Source: Burkholderia mayonis
GTDB taxonomy: Bacteria; Pseudomonadota; Gammaproteobacteria; Burkholderiales; Burkholderiaceae
NCBI RefSeq assembly: GCF_001523745.2
Contig: NZ_CP013386.1
Span: 2,108,001 to 2,172,000 of the forward strand
Direction of reading: 5' to 3'
DNA: 64,000 bases
Positions 1 to 9,015 of the stretch are shown here, piece by piece. Both the position numbers and the translations under genes were made by a program. Under the pieces are notes generated by a model. It made no database searches. It worked only from the letters and a program-made list of their open reading frames with translations, and was not told where the DNA came from. Every line of letters starts with the position of its first letter. Position 1 is the stretch's first letter.

Positions 1-154
1 GCCCTCGCAGTCTCGCCGGCCCTCTGTATCGAAATGACGTGACTTTCAGCTTTGTTCTTATGAACGATACGTTGCTGAGTTCGTCGCAATTCCGCTATCT
101 GGAAAACACCTGACAGGGTAATCCCTCTTACTATATCCAGAAAAAAACGACCCC

Positions 155-197
155 AAAAAAATAGGTCCAGCAAGCTTGTTGCAAGCTCGCTGGACCT
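155..197 (-). terminator. Rho-independent terminator downstream of rpiA
   Basis: A 16-bp stem with one mismatch (163-178 pairing with 182-197, loop about 3 nt) is followed on the minus strand by a run of T residues (complement of the A-run at 155-161). It lies about 100 nt past the rpiA stop codon in the correct orientation. The rest of 1-299 shows no convincing gene. Confidence 0.85.
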
Positions 198-299
198 CGG
201 ATTGAAGGGGTGCCGAAAGCGTCGGCAATCAAAATTCTTATGATTGGATTTAACCGACTTAATTGCTTTCGCGCATCGAATTCATTCTTGAATGATTGA

Positions 300-995
300 T
301 TAACGCTTGACGTAGCGCAGCGTCTCGACGCCGTGTTCGGTGCCGAGCAGGCACAGATCCGCGCCGCGCTCGGCGAACAGACCGACCGTCACGACGCCGG
401 GCCAGCCGTTGATCGTCGCTTCGAGCGCGCGCGGGTCTTCGATGCGCAGGCCCTTCACGTCGAGGATCTCGTTGCCGTTGTCCGTGACGTACGGCGCGCC
501 GTCCTGCTTCACGCGCAGCACGGGCACGCCGCCGAGCACGGCGAGCCGGCGGCCGATCGCGGTGCGCGCCATCGGCACGACCTCGACAGGCAGCGGGAAC
601 TGGCCGAGCACCGCGACGCGCTTGCTCGCGTCGGCGATGCAGACAAACGTTTCGGCGACCGAAGCGACGATCTTCTCGCGCGTCAGCGCGCCGCCGCCGC
701 CCTTGACCATCGCGCCGCCGCCGTCGATCTCGTCGGCGCCGTCGATATACACCTGGAGCGACTCGATCTCATTCAGGTCGAAGACCTTGATGCCATGCGA
801 CTTCAGCCGCTCGGTCGTCGCTATCGAGCTCGACACCGCGCCGCGATAGCGGTCCTTGACGGCCGCGAGCGCGTCGATGAAGCAGTTGGCGGTCGAGCCC
901 GTGCCGACGCCGATCACCGCGCCTTCCGGCACGTTGTCGATCACGTATTGGGCAGCGGCCTCGCCGACGAGGCGTTTGAGTTCGTCTTGTGTCAT
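300..995 (-). CDS. rpiA: Ribose-5-phosphate isomerase A
   Basis: Cytoplasmic enzyme of the non-oxidative pentose phosphate pathway that interconverts ribose 5-phosphate and ribulose 5-phosphate. The 231-residue product has the family hallmarks in order: [15 protein letters not shown] (phosphate-binding loop, near residue 28), DGADEID (near 84), [12 protein letters not shown] (near 97) and the C-terminal [17 protein letters not shown]. The frame is open to a further upstream start at 1091. I chose the ATG at 995 because the protein then begins [14 protein letters not shown], as family members do, and the extra 32 residues look like translated leader. The gene stands alone and has its own terminator downstream. 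Confidence 0.96.
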   Translation of the reverse strand: MTQDELKRLVGEAAAQYVIDNVPEGAVIGVGTGSTANCFIDALAAVKDRYRGAVSSSIATTERLKSHGIKVFDLNEIESLQVYIDGADEIDGGGAMVKGGGGALTREKIVASVAETFVCIADASKRVAVLGQFPLPVEVVPMARTAIGRRLAVLGGVPVLRVKQDGAPYVTDNGNEILDVKGLRIEDPRALEATINGWPGVVTVGLFAERGADLCLLGTEHGVETLRYVKR

Positions 996-1161
996 GAGAA
1001 GCGTCGAGCAATCGAAGTGCGAAAAACGCAAGTTTACCGGAGACGCTCCGCTCGACGTTTTTTTTCGATCCGACGGCGACAGCGAGGCCACGTGTCGCGG
1101 CGGCGACGCTTGGCCGTTTGGATCAGTAATCGCTTCGTCGCTTGATCGCTTGGTCTTCCGG

Positions 1162-1196
1162 CCGCTCGCCGCTCGCCGCTCGCCGCTCGCCGCTTG
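1162..1196. repeat. Heptanucleotide tandem repeat CCGCTCG
   Basis: Four perfect copies of CCGCTCG (1162-1189) are followed by one variant copy. They sit in the 319-bp gap between rpiA and the amidase gene (996-1314). The rest of that gap (about 1130-1310) is a degenerate series of short units resembling AGTCGCTTNGCCG. No gene is supported in this gap. Confidence 0.8.
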
Positions 1197-1314
1197 GCGG
1201 CTCGGTCGCTCGGCCGTTCAGTCGCTTCGCCGTTCAGTCCCGCAGTCGATTAGCCGCATAGTCGATTAATCGCTTAGCGACTCGGCCGCATCGTCGCCCG
1301 AGCGCCAAACACGT

Positions 1315-2211
1315 TCACGGCGCCGCAACCGCGCTTGCCACGTCGGCCGCCGCCGCGTCGCGCTCGGGCGCCGGCTGCGAGGGCATGTACTTATCGAGCA
1401 GCGCTTGCGCGATCGCGTCGGTTTCCGCATCCGGATTGCCGGCGTAATCGGTCGGCCGGAAATGCATCTGGAACGCGGCGATCACGCGCCGTGTGCGATC
1501 GTCGAGCACGCCGTCCGTCGCGACGTCGTAGCCGTAGCGCGCGAGCTTGAGTTGCAGTTCGCACACGTCGACGAGCGACTTCGGCGGCCTCCCCGCGAGA
1601 CGCGCGGCCACCGTCGCGTCGTCGGGCCACGCGCCGACGCCCGCCTTCGCGAGCGCGCGCCACGGGAACAGCGGGCCGGGATCGGTCTTGCGCTGCGGCG
1701 CGATGTCGCTGTGACCGACGACGCGCGTCGGCGGAATCTGGTAGCGGGCGACAATGTCCTTCGCAAGCCGAACGATCGCGTCGACCTGCGCGGGCGGATA
1801 CGGCGCCCACATGCGGCCCTGCGGCGTATCGATCGGGCCGCGATTCACGTTCTCGATGCCGATCGACACGCCGTTCAATTCGGTCGTGCCCTGCCACGAG
1901 CTCACGCCCGCGTGCCACGCGCGCTCGCTTTCCGGGACGAGCTGATAGACGACGGGAACGCCTCGCTCGAGGCTCGGCTGATCGGGCACGACGTAATGGG
2001 CGCTGACGTTTTCCTGCGTCAGCACGCGCAGCGATTGCGCCTCGCCGATCTCGGTGTAATGCATGACGAGGAAACGGATGCGCGAATCGACGCTGCGCGC
2101 GGGGTGGCTCGTGTCGGCATAATAGTCGCCGTGATTGACGAGCGTGGGTGTCGTACAGGCGGCGAGCAGGCTGAGGCTCGCGAGAAACGCGTAACGGAAA
2201 GGGAATTTCAT
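1315..2211 (-). CDS. AmiD-like N-acetylmuramoyl-L-alanine amidase lipoprotein
   Basis: The 298-residue product cleaves the bond between MurNAc and the stem peptide in peptidoglycan or its fragments. It starts with a lipoprotein signal (MKFPFRYAFLASLSLLAAC; lipobox LAAC, Cys at about 19), so it should be anchored in the envelope. The Amidase_2 domain follows: FLVMHYTEIGEAQSL carries the first zinc histidine, SAHYVV the next conserved segment, and VVGHSDIAPQRKTDPG the second histidine and catalytic region. A C-terminal peptidoglycan-binding module lies at about residues 200-270. This order matches E. coli AmiD. I chose the ATG at 2211 because it places the signal peptide at the N-terminus; an upstream in-frame start at 2274 would bury it. 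Transcribed separately from rlmB. Confidence 0.9.
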   Translation of the reverse strand: MKFPFRYAFLASLSLLAACTTPTLVNHGDYYADTSHPARSVDSRIRFLVMHYTEIGEAQSLRVLTQENVSAHYVVPDQPSLERGVPVVYQLVPESERAWHAGVSSWQGTTELNGVSIGIENVNRGPIDTPQGRMWAPYPPAQVDAIVRLAKDIVARYQIPPTRVVGHSDIAPQRKTDPGPLFPWRALAKAGVGAWPDDATVAARLAGRPPKSLVDVCELQLKLARYGYDVATDGVLDDRTRRVIAAFQMHFRPTDYAGNPDAETDAIAQALLDKYMPSQPAPERDAAAADVASAVAAP

Positions 2212-2373
2212 GATAACGGCGCTCGGTAAATCTGCGGTCGCCGGGACGAGACTGCCCCGACATGAGCGCCCCATTCTAGACGCTTAGTCGATCGCATTCT
2301 TGCGCGTTTTGTGTCTGTTTTGCGAAAACGGCAAACGATGTGGCCGAGCGGCCGCCACGTGTCGCAATCCAGA

Positions 2374-2395
2374 AAGAGGCGCATTGGCGCCTCTT
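2374..2395 (-). terminator. Hairpin, possible rnr-rlmB terminator
   Basis: A perfect 9-bp stem (AAGAGGCGC with its complement) and ATTG loop. On the minus strand it is followed by a short T-rich run (TTTCT), about 170 nt beyond the rlmB stop. The U-tract is weak, so termination is plausible but not certain. The remainder of 2212-2564 holds no recognisable gene; the amidase promoter should lie in its left part. Confidence 0.5.
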
Positions 2396-2564
2396 GCCGA
2401 TGAAAACCACCGCGTCGCGATTCGATTCGCTTCGATTCCCCTCGGCTGCGACGCATGCGAGCACATCCGCGACACAAGCCGCCGCCCGCGCGCCATCGAG
2501 CATCGTGGACGAAGCTGCGCTCGCCCGCCGCTCGAACCCGGCGGCAAACGCGCACGCGGCGCAC

Positions 2565-3308
2565 TTACTGCTTCGCGCCCCGCTGCCGGACCGCCTCGTA
2601 CAGGCACACGCCGCTCGCGACCGACACGTTCAGGCTCTCGACGCTCCCCGCCATCGGAATGAACATCACTTCGTCGCACGTGTCGCGCGTCAAGCGCCGC
2701 ATTCCCTCGCCTTCCGCGCCCATCACGAGCGCAACCGGACCGTCGAGCTTCGTGTCGTAGAGGCTCGCCGTCGCATCGTCCGACGTGCCGATCACCCATA
2801 CGCCCGCGTCCTTCAGCTCGCGCAGCGCCCGCGCGAGATTCGTCACCGTGATGTACGGCACCGTATCGGCCGCGCCGCTCGCGACCTTTGCGGCGGTGGC
2901 GTTGAGCCCGGCCGCACGGTCGCGCGGCGCGACGATCGCGTGCGCGCCCGCCGCGTCGGCGACGCGCAGGCATGCGCCCAGATTGTGCGGATCGGTCACG
3001 CCATCGAGCACGAGCAGCAGCGCCGGCCCGGCGATACCGTCCAGCAGCTCGGCAAGGTTTTGCGCAAGCGGCAGATCCTCGACGCGCGCGACGACGCCCT
3101 GGTGACGCTCGGTATGCGCGAGCCCCCAGAGCCGCGTCTCGTCGGCGGCGATGAGACGCACGCCCGCCTCTTTCGCGGCATGCAGGAAATCCTGCATCCG
3201 GCGGTCGCGGCGCGTCTGATCATAGAACACCTCCGCGACCGTCGACGCATCGTGCCGCATGCGTGCGGTCACTGCATGAAAACCGTAGAGAACCTTCAGA
3301 CGTGACAT
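2565..3308 (-). CDS. rlmB: 23S rRNA (guanosine-2'-O-)-methyltransferase RlmB
   Basis: SPOUT-class methyltransferase that 2'-O-methylates G2251 (E. coli numbering) in the ribosomal P loop. The 247-residue product begins [17 protein letters not shown] (substrate-binding domain). The three SPOUT knot motifs then appear: [19 protein letters not shown] near residue 95, [15 protein letters not shown] near 190, and [16 protein letters not shown] near 215. It lies 134 bp downstream of rnr on the same strand, the same order as rnr-rlmB in E. coli, so co-transcription is likely. Confidence 0.96.
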   Translation of the reverse strand: MSRLKVLYGFHAVTARMRHDASTVAEVFYDQTRRDRRMQDFLHAAKEAGVRLIAADETRLWGLAHTERHQGVVARVEDLPLAQNLAELLDGIAGPALLLVLDGVTDPHNLGACLRVADAAGAHAIVAPRDRAAGLNATAAKVASGAADTVPYITVTNLARALRELKDAGVWVIGTSDDATASLYDTKLDGPVALVMGAEGEGMRRLTRDTCDEVMFIPMAGSVESLNVSVASGVCLYEAVRQRGAKQ

Positions 3309-3442
3309 GGCTGGAACAACCTTCGATCAAAACGCGCGGCCGCGCATCGCTCGGCCGCATTGAAAATGGAAGCGCCGCGCGCCCGTCCGGGTGCGCGGCG
3401 TCCCGGTCAATCGGCGTCGCCGCTCGACGGCGACGCGCTCGA

Positions 3443-5947
3443 TCAGTACTTCTTGCGCGAACGCGCCTTTTTCGCGGCCGGCTTCGACGCGGCGCCCTTC
3501 TTGCGCGCCGCGCGCGCTTCCTTCACCGCTGCGCTCGGCGCGCTCACGGTCTTCTTGCGGCGCGCCGGCGCATCAGCGGGCGGCAGCGAGCGTACGCGCG
3601 GACCGCCCGGCTCCACCGCGGCCGCCGGACGCGGCGCCTTGACGGGCGCCTCGCGCACGAGCCGGAAATCGATCTTGCGCGCGTCGAGGTCCACGCGGCT
3701 CACCTGCACGCGCACGCGATCGGACAGCCGATATCGGATGCCCGTGCGCTCGCCGCGCAACTCGTTCTTGACTTCGTCGTACTGGAAGTAGTCGGCGCCC
3801 AGCTCCGTCACGTGCACGAGGCCCTCGATGAAGAGTGCGTCGAGTTGCACGAAGATGCCGAACGACGTCACGCCGTTCACCATCCCGCCATACTCCTCGC
3901 CGAGCTTGTCGCGCATGAAATAGCACTTGAGCCACGCTTCGACGTCGCGCGACGCCTCGTCTGCGCGCCGCTCGTTCGCCGAGCAGTGGAGCCCCAGCTC
4001 TTCCCAGATCGCCGTGTTCGAACGCGCGCGGCCGCGCACTTCGTCGTCCTCGCGCTGCATCGCGCGGGCGCGCGGCGACAGCGCGGTGTTCAGCTCGATG
4101 CCTTCCGGCGACTTCGGCGTGTACTTCTTGCCGGACAGGATCGCGTAGATCGCGCGGTGCGTGAGCAGGTCGGGATAGCGGCGGATCGGGCTCGTGAAGT
4201 GCGCGTACGCATCGTACGCGAGGCCGAAGTGGCCGATGTTGTCCGGGCTGTAGACCGCCTGCTGCATCGAGCGCAGCAGCATCGGCTGCAGCATCTGCGC
4301 GTCGGGCCGGTCGCGGATGTGCGCCATCAGCGCCGCGTAGTCGCTCGCGTGCGGCGTGTCGCCGCCACCCAGCGTGAGCCCCATGTCGCGCAGGAACGCG
4401 CGCAGGTTCTCGAGCTTTTCCTGCGTCGGCCCCGCGTGCACGCGGTAGAGACCCGGGTGCTTGTTGCGCTTGAGGAAATCCGCCGCGCAGACGTTCGCGG
4501 CGAGCATGCATTCCTCGATCAGACGATGCGCGTCGTTGCGCTGGCGCGGCAGGATCTGCTCGATCTTGCCCTGCGCGTTGCAGACGATGTACGTTTCGGT
4601 CGTGTCGAAATCGATCGCGCCGCGTTTTTGCCGCGCGACGAAGAGCGCCTTGTAAACGCCGTACAGATTCTGCAGGTGCGGCATCAGGTCGGCGCGGCGC
4701 GCGGCCTCCGGCCCCTTCGTGTTCGCGAGCACTGCGGCCACTTCGGTATACGTGAGGCGCGCGGCCGAGTGGATCACGGCCGGATAGAACTGATACGCCT
4801 TGATGTCGCCGCGCGCGGTGATGACGATGTCGCACGCGAGCACGCAGCGGTCAACCTGCGGATTCAGCGAGCAGAGCCCGTTCGACAGCTTCTCGGGCAG
4901 CATCGGAATCACGCGGCGCGGGAAGTAGACGGACGTGCTGCGCTCGACCGCGTCGGCGTCGAGGGGGCTGCCCGGCTGCACGTAGTGCGACACGTCCGCG
5001 ATCGCGACGATGAGGCGAAAGCCCTCGCCGCGGCCGACCGGGATCGGCTCGCAATATACGGCGTCGTCGAAGTCGCGCGCGTCCTCGCCGTCGATCGTGA
5101 CGAGCGGCACGTCGCGCAGATCGACGCGATAGCGCAGATCCACGGGCCGCACCTTGTCCGGCAGCGCCGCGGCCTCGCCGAGCGCGTCCGGGCCGAACTC
5201 GTGCGGCACGCCGTACTTGCGCACCGCGATCTCGATCTCCATGCCGGGATCGTCGATGTCGCCGAGCACCTCGACGACGCGGCCGAGCGGCTGCGAATGA
5301 CGGCTAGGAAAATCGGTGAGCTCAACGACGACGACCTGCCCGACCTTCGCCTTCTTCGCGTTCTGCGCGACGAGGATGTCGTGGCCGATCCGCTTGTCCT
5401 CGGGCGCGACGATGAGCGCGCCGTTCTCGTTGAGGAGACGCCCGATCACGCGCTTGTTCGCGCGCTCGGTCACCTCGACGACATGCCCTTCCGGCCGGCC
5501 GCGCCGGTCGTAGCCGACGATCCGCGCGAGCACGCGGTCGTTGTGCATCACCTTCTGCATCTCGGCGTTCGGCAGGAACAGGTCGTCCTGGCCGTCGTCG
5601 CGGATCACGAAGCCGTAGCCGTCGCGATGGCCCTGCACGCGGCCCGCGACGAAGTTGGACGGATGCGTCAGCTGATAATGGCCGCGCTTGTCGAGCCGGA
5701 TCTGGCCGTCGCGCTCCATCGCGGCGACGCGCCGAAAAAATCCTTCGCGCTCCTGACGCTTGATCGACAGCGCTTCGGCGATGTCGTTCGCCGCAAGCGG
5801 CGCGTCGCTCGTGCGCAGCACGCCGAGAATCTCTTCGCGGCTCGGAATGGGATACGGATACTTGCTCAAGGGCTTGTCGATGATTTTTCTCGTTGCGTTT
5901 GGCTTGCGCGACCGCGGCAAGCGGAGCCGAACGGGCGCGCCGCTCAT
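3443..5947 (-). CDS. rnr: Ribonuclease R (3'-5' exoribonuclease)
   Basis: Processive 3'-5' exoribonuclease that degrades structured RNA. The 834-residue product has an N-terminal helix-turn-helix segment (SREEILGVLRTSDAPLAAND), cold-shock domains, the RNB catalytic core and a C-terminal S1 domain (GEEYGGMVNGVTSFGIFVQL), followed by a Lys/Arg/Ala-rich tail. Catalytic acidic residues are visible in DGEDARDFDDAVYCE and in IADVSHYVQPGSPLDADA. The frame is open as far as 6208, but that would run across the tRNA-Leu gene. I chose the ATG at 5947 (MSGAPVRLRLPRSRK). A later start giving a protein that begins near SKYPYPIPSREE is also possible, because the first 30 residues are basic and poorly conserved. 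Confidence 0.95.
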   Translation of the reverse strand: MSGAPVRLRLPRSRKPNATRKIIDKPLSKYPYPIPSREEILGVLRTSDAPLAANDIAEALSIKRQEREGFFRRVAAMERDGQIRLDKRGHYQLTHPSNFVAGRVQGHRDGYGFVIRDDGQDDLFLPNAEMQKVMHNDRVLARIVGYDRRGRPEGHVVEVTERANKRVIGRLLNENGALIVAPEDKRIGHDILVAQNAKKAKVGQVVVVELTDFPSRHSQPLGRVVEVLGDIDDPGMEIEIAVRKYGVPHEFGPDALGEAAALPDKVRPVDLRYRVDLRDVPLVTIDGEDARDFDDAVYCEPIPVGRGEGFRLIVAIADVSHYVQPGSPLDADAVERSTSVYFPRRVIPMLPEKLSNGLCSLNPQVDRCVLACDIVITARGDIKAYQFYPAVIHSAARLTYTEVAAVLANTKGPEAARRADLMPHLQNLYGVYKALFVARQKRGAIDFDTTETYIVCNAQGKIEQILPRQRNDAHRLIEECMLAANVCAADFLKRNKHPGLYRVHAGPTQEKLENLRAFLRDMGLTLGGGDTPHASDYAALMAHIRDRPDAQMLQPMLLRSMQQAVYSPDNIGHFGLAYDAYAHFTSPIRRYPDLLTHRAIYAILSGKKYTPKSPEGIELNTALSPRARAMQREDDEVRGRARSNTAIWEELGLHCSANERRADEASRDVEAWLKCYFMRDKLGEEYGGMVNGVTSFGIFVQLDALFIEGLVHVTELGADYFQYDEVKNELRGERTGIRYRLSDRVRVQVSRVDLDARKIDFRLVREAPVKAPRPAAAVEPGGPRVRSLPPADAPARRKKTVSAPSAAVKEARAARKKGAASKPAAKKARSRKKY

Positions 5948-6042
5948 GCCGCCCCATTCTAACACCCGCCGCTGCGGCAAACGGACCGCGCGCCGCGTGT
6001 TGCGCCGCGCTCGCCGCGGCCCGCGCGGACGATGAAAAAGTA

Positions 6043-6070
6043 TTGACAGACGCGATCGGCCGTCTATAAT
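6043..6070 (+). promoter_or_regulatory. Sigma-70 promoter of tRNA-Leu 1
   Basis: A consensus -35 TTGACA (6043-6048) and a consensus -10 TATAAT (6065-6070) are separated by 16 bp, 25 bp upstream of the tRNA 5' end. A perfect double match is rare in such G+C-rich DNA and fits a stable-RNA promoter. Confidence 0.92.
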
Positions 6071-6095
6071 GGCGATCTTTGCAGCACACGCACCT

Positions 6096-6180
<85 letters not shown>

Positions 6181-6218
6181 ACGGTTCTTCCAGCAAGAAC
6201 CATAGCAATCCGAGAAAC

Positions 6219-6249
6219 CCCGTAAGGTCAACGTCTTACGGGTTTTTTT
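6219..6249 (+). terminator. Terminator of tRNA-Leu 1
   Basis: An 8-bp stem CCCGTAAG/CTTACGGG with an 8-nt loop, followed by seven T residues, 38 nt after the tRNA. The same type of hairpin (CCGTAACGC/GCGTACGG plus T-run) is found at 15080-15106, far from the second tRNA. Confidence 0.93.
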
Positions 6250-6436
6250 GTTTCCCCTTCCCACTGCGTTCCTCCGACATCCACGCTTTTTACGTATACA
6301 CGAAAGCAGAGGAATGCCCTGATCGGCTGGGATTTTTCCGACCAAGCCGCCAGAAATTGCGCGAAAAGTACGAATACCCCAAGCACGAGCCCCGGTGCGC
6401 GAATCGTGCACGCCGGGATCTGTGCTGGGGGTGTCC
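6250..6436. other. Intergenic junction DNA
   Basis: No gene is recognisable between the tRNA terminator and the ABC-transporter fragment. Any reading frame here is an out-of-homology extension of that fragment. The stretch probably holds the left breakpoint of the accessory region. Confidence 0.4.
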
Positions 6437-6546
6437 AGATTGCCGTCGATCAGCGCGCGCACGGCCCCGAACGACTTGCTCGCGCCAATGAGTTCCAGCC
6501 GCGGGACGGATTGACTGCCGAGAAATCTCTGCACGTTTGTCTCCAT
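6437..6546 (-). pseudogene. Sugar ABC transporter ATPase, N-terminal fragment
   Basis: Reading from the ATG at 6546, about 35 residues resemble the start of ribose/arabinose/galactose-type ABC ATPases (RLELIGASKSFGAVRALIDG). Similarity then stops, well before Walker A, and the frame continues as unrelated sequence. It lies downstream of the amidohydrolase remnant on the same strand, which suggests both come from one sugar-uptake and catabolism operon that has mostly been deleted. Confidence 0.6.
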
Positions 6547-6586
6547 TGATATATTCGTTCTTCAGTCACCGGACGTCCGGCGGAAC

Positions 6587-7223
6587 TTAAATCCGATAGA
6601 TGCGCTCCGCGTTGCCACCGAACAGCAGGCGTTGCTCGGCGTCGCTCATCCCCGCGACAATCGCGGCATAGGCGCGCCACAATGCGTCGTAAGTCGCGAA
6701 CAGCCGGTCGACCGGAAAATTCGATGCGAACATCGCACGCTCGACGCCGAATGCATCGATCGTCTCGAGCACATAAGGCCGCAGGCTTTCCACCGTCCGG
6801 CAATGGTCGAACATCGCGAGCCCGCTGATCTTCACGGCGACGTTCGGGCAGGCTGCCAGTTCCCGAAGGCCGTTCCGCCAGGCGCGATAGCCTGCCGGGC
6901 TGTGGCGGCCGACGAACATGCCCGCATGGTTGAGCACGATCTGGACGTCCGGATGCGCGCGCGATCTCGGCCGCTTCGGGCATCTGCGACGGATAGAGCT
7001 GCAAATCGAACGACAGTCCATGGCGTGCGAGCCGCGCGAAGTTTTCGACCCACGCCGGATCGCGCAAGTAATGGCGCTGGACATATCCGTACAACGGATC
7101 GTCGTGCACGTTAAGGATTTGCCGGATCCCGCGCACATTCGCGAACGACGCATGCACGGCAAGCGTGGCCTCGGCATCGGGCGCGCTCAGGTCCGCGGCG
7201 GCGACGATCCCGTTCGGCCAGCC
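6587..7223 (-). pseudogene. Amidohydrolase (fuconolactonase-like), frameshifted and 5'-truncated
   Basis: Two reading frames together encode one amidohydrolase of the sugar-lactone hydrolase type. The upstream frame has GIRQILNVHDDPLYGYVQRH and FARLARHGLSFDLQLYPSQM; the downstream frame has AHPDVQIVLNHAGMF, VAVKISGLAMFD and RAMFASNFPVDRL to the stop at 6587. The frame changes at about 6950-6960 inside a GC-dinucleotide run; one extra GC unit would restore a continuous ORF. The N-terminal quarter is missing: homology begins abruptly near 7223, where an IS110-type remnant starts. It therefore carries two independent lesions and is almost certainly non-functional. Confidence 0.75.
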
Positions 7224-7398
7224 CGCCGCGCCTCCCTGCGCACTCCGGACAGCATGGCCTTCTACGCACGCAAGCGCAAAGAAGGCAAGTGGCATCACCA
7301 AGCCGTCATCGCCCTGGCCAGACGACGCGTAAACCGTCCTTTGGGCTATGCTCCGTTCCCGATCGCCGCTCACACCCGGACAACCTGCTATGGCTTGA
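7224..7398 (+). mobile_element. IS110-family transposase, C-terminal remnant
   Basis: The plus strand encodes FYARKRKEGKWHHQAVIALARRRVN, which resembles the C-terminal end of IS110/IS116/IS902-type transposases. A one-base insertion near 7333 then shifts the frame. Correcting it continues as VLWAMLRS to a TGA at 7396-7398, where such transposases end. Only about 55 codons remain. The fragment sits exactly between the truncated amidohydrolase and the truncated LysR gene, so it probably marks the deletion that removed both 5' ends. Confidence 0.65.
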
Positions 7399-7410
7399 CA
7401 ACGACATTAG

Positions 7411-8100
7411 GCTGCCTCACTTGCACTCGTCAACCGGCTGAAATTCAAACACCTGACGCTCCTCGTCGCACTCGACGATGCCCGCAACCTGCATCAGGCG
7501 GCCGACGAAATCAACGTCGCACAGCCGAGCGCGAGCCGCATGCTGGGCGACATCGAGAATGCATTCGGTTTCAAGCTGTTCGAGCGAAATGCGCGCGGCA
7601 TGGAACCGACCACGCTCGGCGGCACGGTGCTCGCGTACGCGCGCCGGGCATTGTCAGACCTGACCCGCTTCGCCGAGGATCTCGAGGTGAAACGCCGCGG
7701 CGGTCATGGCCAATTGACTGTCGGCGCGATCATGGGCGCAGCGCCCGACGTGCTCGCGCTGGCGGTCGCCGCGCTCAAGACCGAGCGGCCCCTCCTCAAC
7801 ATGCGCATCCTCGGCGAGACGAGCGACCAGATCGTCCAACTGTTGTACCGCCGCGAGGTGGACCTCGCGCTCGGGCGGCTTACCACGTCGCTGCAGCACA
7901 ACGATTTCCGGTTCGAACCGCTCGCGCGCGAAACGCTTACGCTCGTGGTGCGCGAGCGCCATCCGCTCGCGACACGCAAACGGGTGTCGCTCGACGAACT
8001 CGTCGCGTGGCCGTGGGTGGTCCAGCCGGTTACGAGCCCGGCGCGCGTGATATTCGAGGAAGAACTTGCTCGAGCGGGACTGTCGACGCCATCCAATCTG
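7411..8100 (+). pseudogene. LysR-family regulator (GbpR-like), truncated at both ends
   Basis: The frame encodes an N-terminal LysR winged helix (HLTLLVALDDARNLHQAADE then VAQPSASRMLGDIE) and most of the effector domain (GQLTVGAIMGAAPDVLALAV, REVDLALGRL, LVVRERHPLA). The sequence most resembles sugar-responsive LysR proteins such as GbpR. In-frame stops at 7396 and 7408 precede it, and no ATG, GTG or TTG lies before the helix-turn-helix, so the native start is gone. The 3' end is replaced near 8100 by group II intron sequence, removing roughly the last quarter of the effector domain. The first internal ATG (7540) would miss the recognition helix. Confidence 0.75.
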
Positions 8101-8695
8101 ACCTGGGGATACCCACCGTGACCGACCGTCTGATTCAGCAGGCACTGTTGCAGGTGCTGCAGCCGCTGATCGATCCTACCTTTAGTGGGCACAGCCACGG
8201 GTTCCGTCCCGGCCGCCGCGCACGGGATGCTGTGCTTGCAGCACAGCAATACGTGCAGGAAGGCTACCGCATCGTGGTCGACGTCGACCTGTCGAAGTTC
8301 TTTGATCGGGTCAACCACGACATTCTGATTGACCGTCTCAGGAAACGCGTGAACGACGCCGGGGACATCCGGCTGGTTCGAGCCTACCTGAGCGCGGGCA
8401 TCATGGATGGCGGTGTGGTGGTCGAGCGCGTGGAGGGGACGCCGCAAGGCGGACCACTCTCGCCGCTACTGGCCAATGTGCTTCTGGACGAGGTGGATCG
8501 TGAACTTGAACGACGGGGCCACCGCTTTGCCCGCTACGCTGACGACTGCAACGTCTACGTGCGCAGCCGGAAGGCTGGCGAGCGGGTGATGGCACGACTC
8601 AAGCGCTGTTATGACAAGCTGCACCTGAAGATCAACGAATCGAAGAGTGCGGTGGCAAGCGTCTTGGGTCGCAAGTTTCTGGGGTACGCCCCATG
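8101..8695 (+). pseudogene. ltrA: Group II intron reverse transcriptase/maturase, 5' part
   Basis: Encodes the core of an LtrA-type reverse transcriptase: IPTVTDRLIQQALLQVLQ, FRPGRRARDAVLAAQ, VVDVDLSKFFDRVNHD, EGTPQGGPLSPLLANVLLDE, the catalytic RYADDCNVYVRS (at about 8530-8565) and SVLGRKFLGY. The N-terminal 80-100 residues and the 5' intron RNA domains are absent; the sequence begins at the junction with the LysR fragment. At 8695 the frame is interrupted by the IS21-type element. Removing that element and one CCATG repeat joins this frame exactly to the C-terminal part at 12096. Confidence 0.88.
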
Positions 8696-8738
8696 TGTTA
8701 GCGCCGGTGTAAAAGCACCGTTAAACGACGGCACAAGG
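8696..8738 (+). repeat. Left terminal inverted repeat of the IS21-type element
   Basis: About 43 bp, starting TGTTAGCGCCGGTGTAAAA and containing TAAACGACGGC. It matches the complement of the right end imperfectly, with the conserved blocks in the same order and spacing. Confidence 0.8.
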
Positions 8739-8799
8739 TTGAGCGAAACAGTCAACGACAAAGGGGCCACGCGGGCCCCTTTGTTTTGAATGTCGCCGA

Positions 8800-9015
8800 T
8801 CAGAACGGCGGGTCGTGCTCGGTGAGCGGCAGTTCACGTTGCCGACGATCGCCACGAAGGACACGCTGCATGTCGGGCAGATAGCGTGCGCAGATGAGTT
8901 CGCGCAAGTCGTCGAGCAGTTCGAACACGGCGAGCGCCTGCTCGGGCGTCCAGTCGTCGGGCACGACGAAGTTCAAGCCGCGCGTGAGGCCTGAGGGCAA
9001 TGGCACGGCTGTCAT
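8800..9015 (-). CDS. IS21-associated small protein, function unknown
   Basis: A 71-residue product beginning [20 protein letters not shown] and containing DDWTPEQALAVFELLDDLRE, an acidic helical segment. The start ATG overlaps the istB stop as ATGA (9012-9015), so translation is coupled to istB. I recall short proteins of this kind next to istA/istB in some proteobacterial elements, but know no function. It has no membrane segment or recognisable DNA-binding motif. It is the last gene of the element's operon. Confidence 0.7.
   Translation of the reverse strand: MTAVPLPSGLTRGLNFVVPDDWTPEQALAVFELLDDLRELICARYLPDMQRVLRGDRRQRELPLTEHDPPF

Noticed and set aside
3263..5962. Plus-strand open frame of 899 codons opposite rnr
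   Set aside because: Antisense shadow of RNase R; low-complexity Arg-rich translation without any motif.
6918..8789. 623-codon plus-strand frame spanning amidohydrolase remnant, IS110 remnant, LysR fragment and intron reverse transcriptase
   Set aside because: A chimera. Only the segment from about 8101 encodes homology in this frame (the reverse transcriptase); the first part is antisense or out of frame to the remnants, and the end reads into the IS21-type element.
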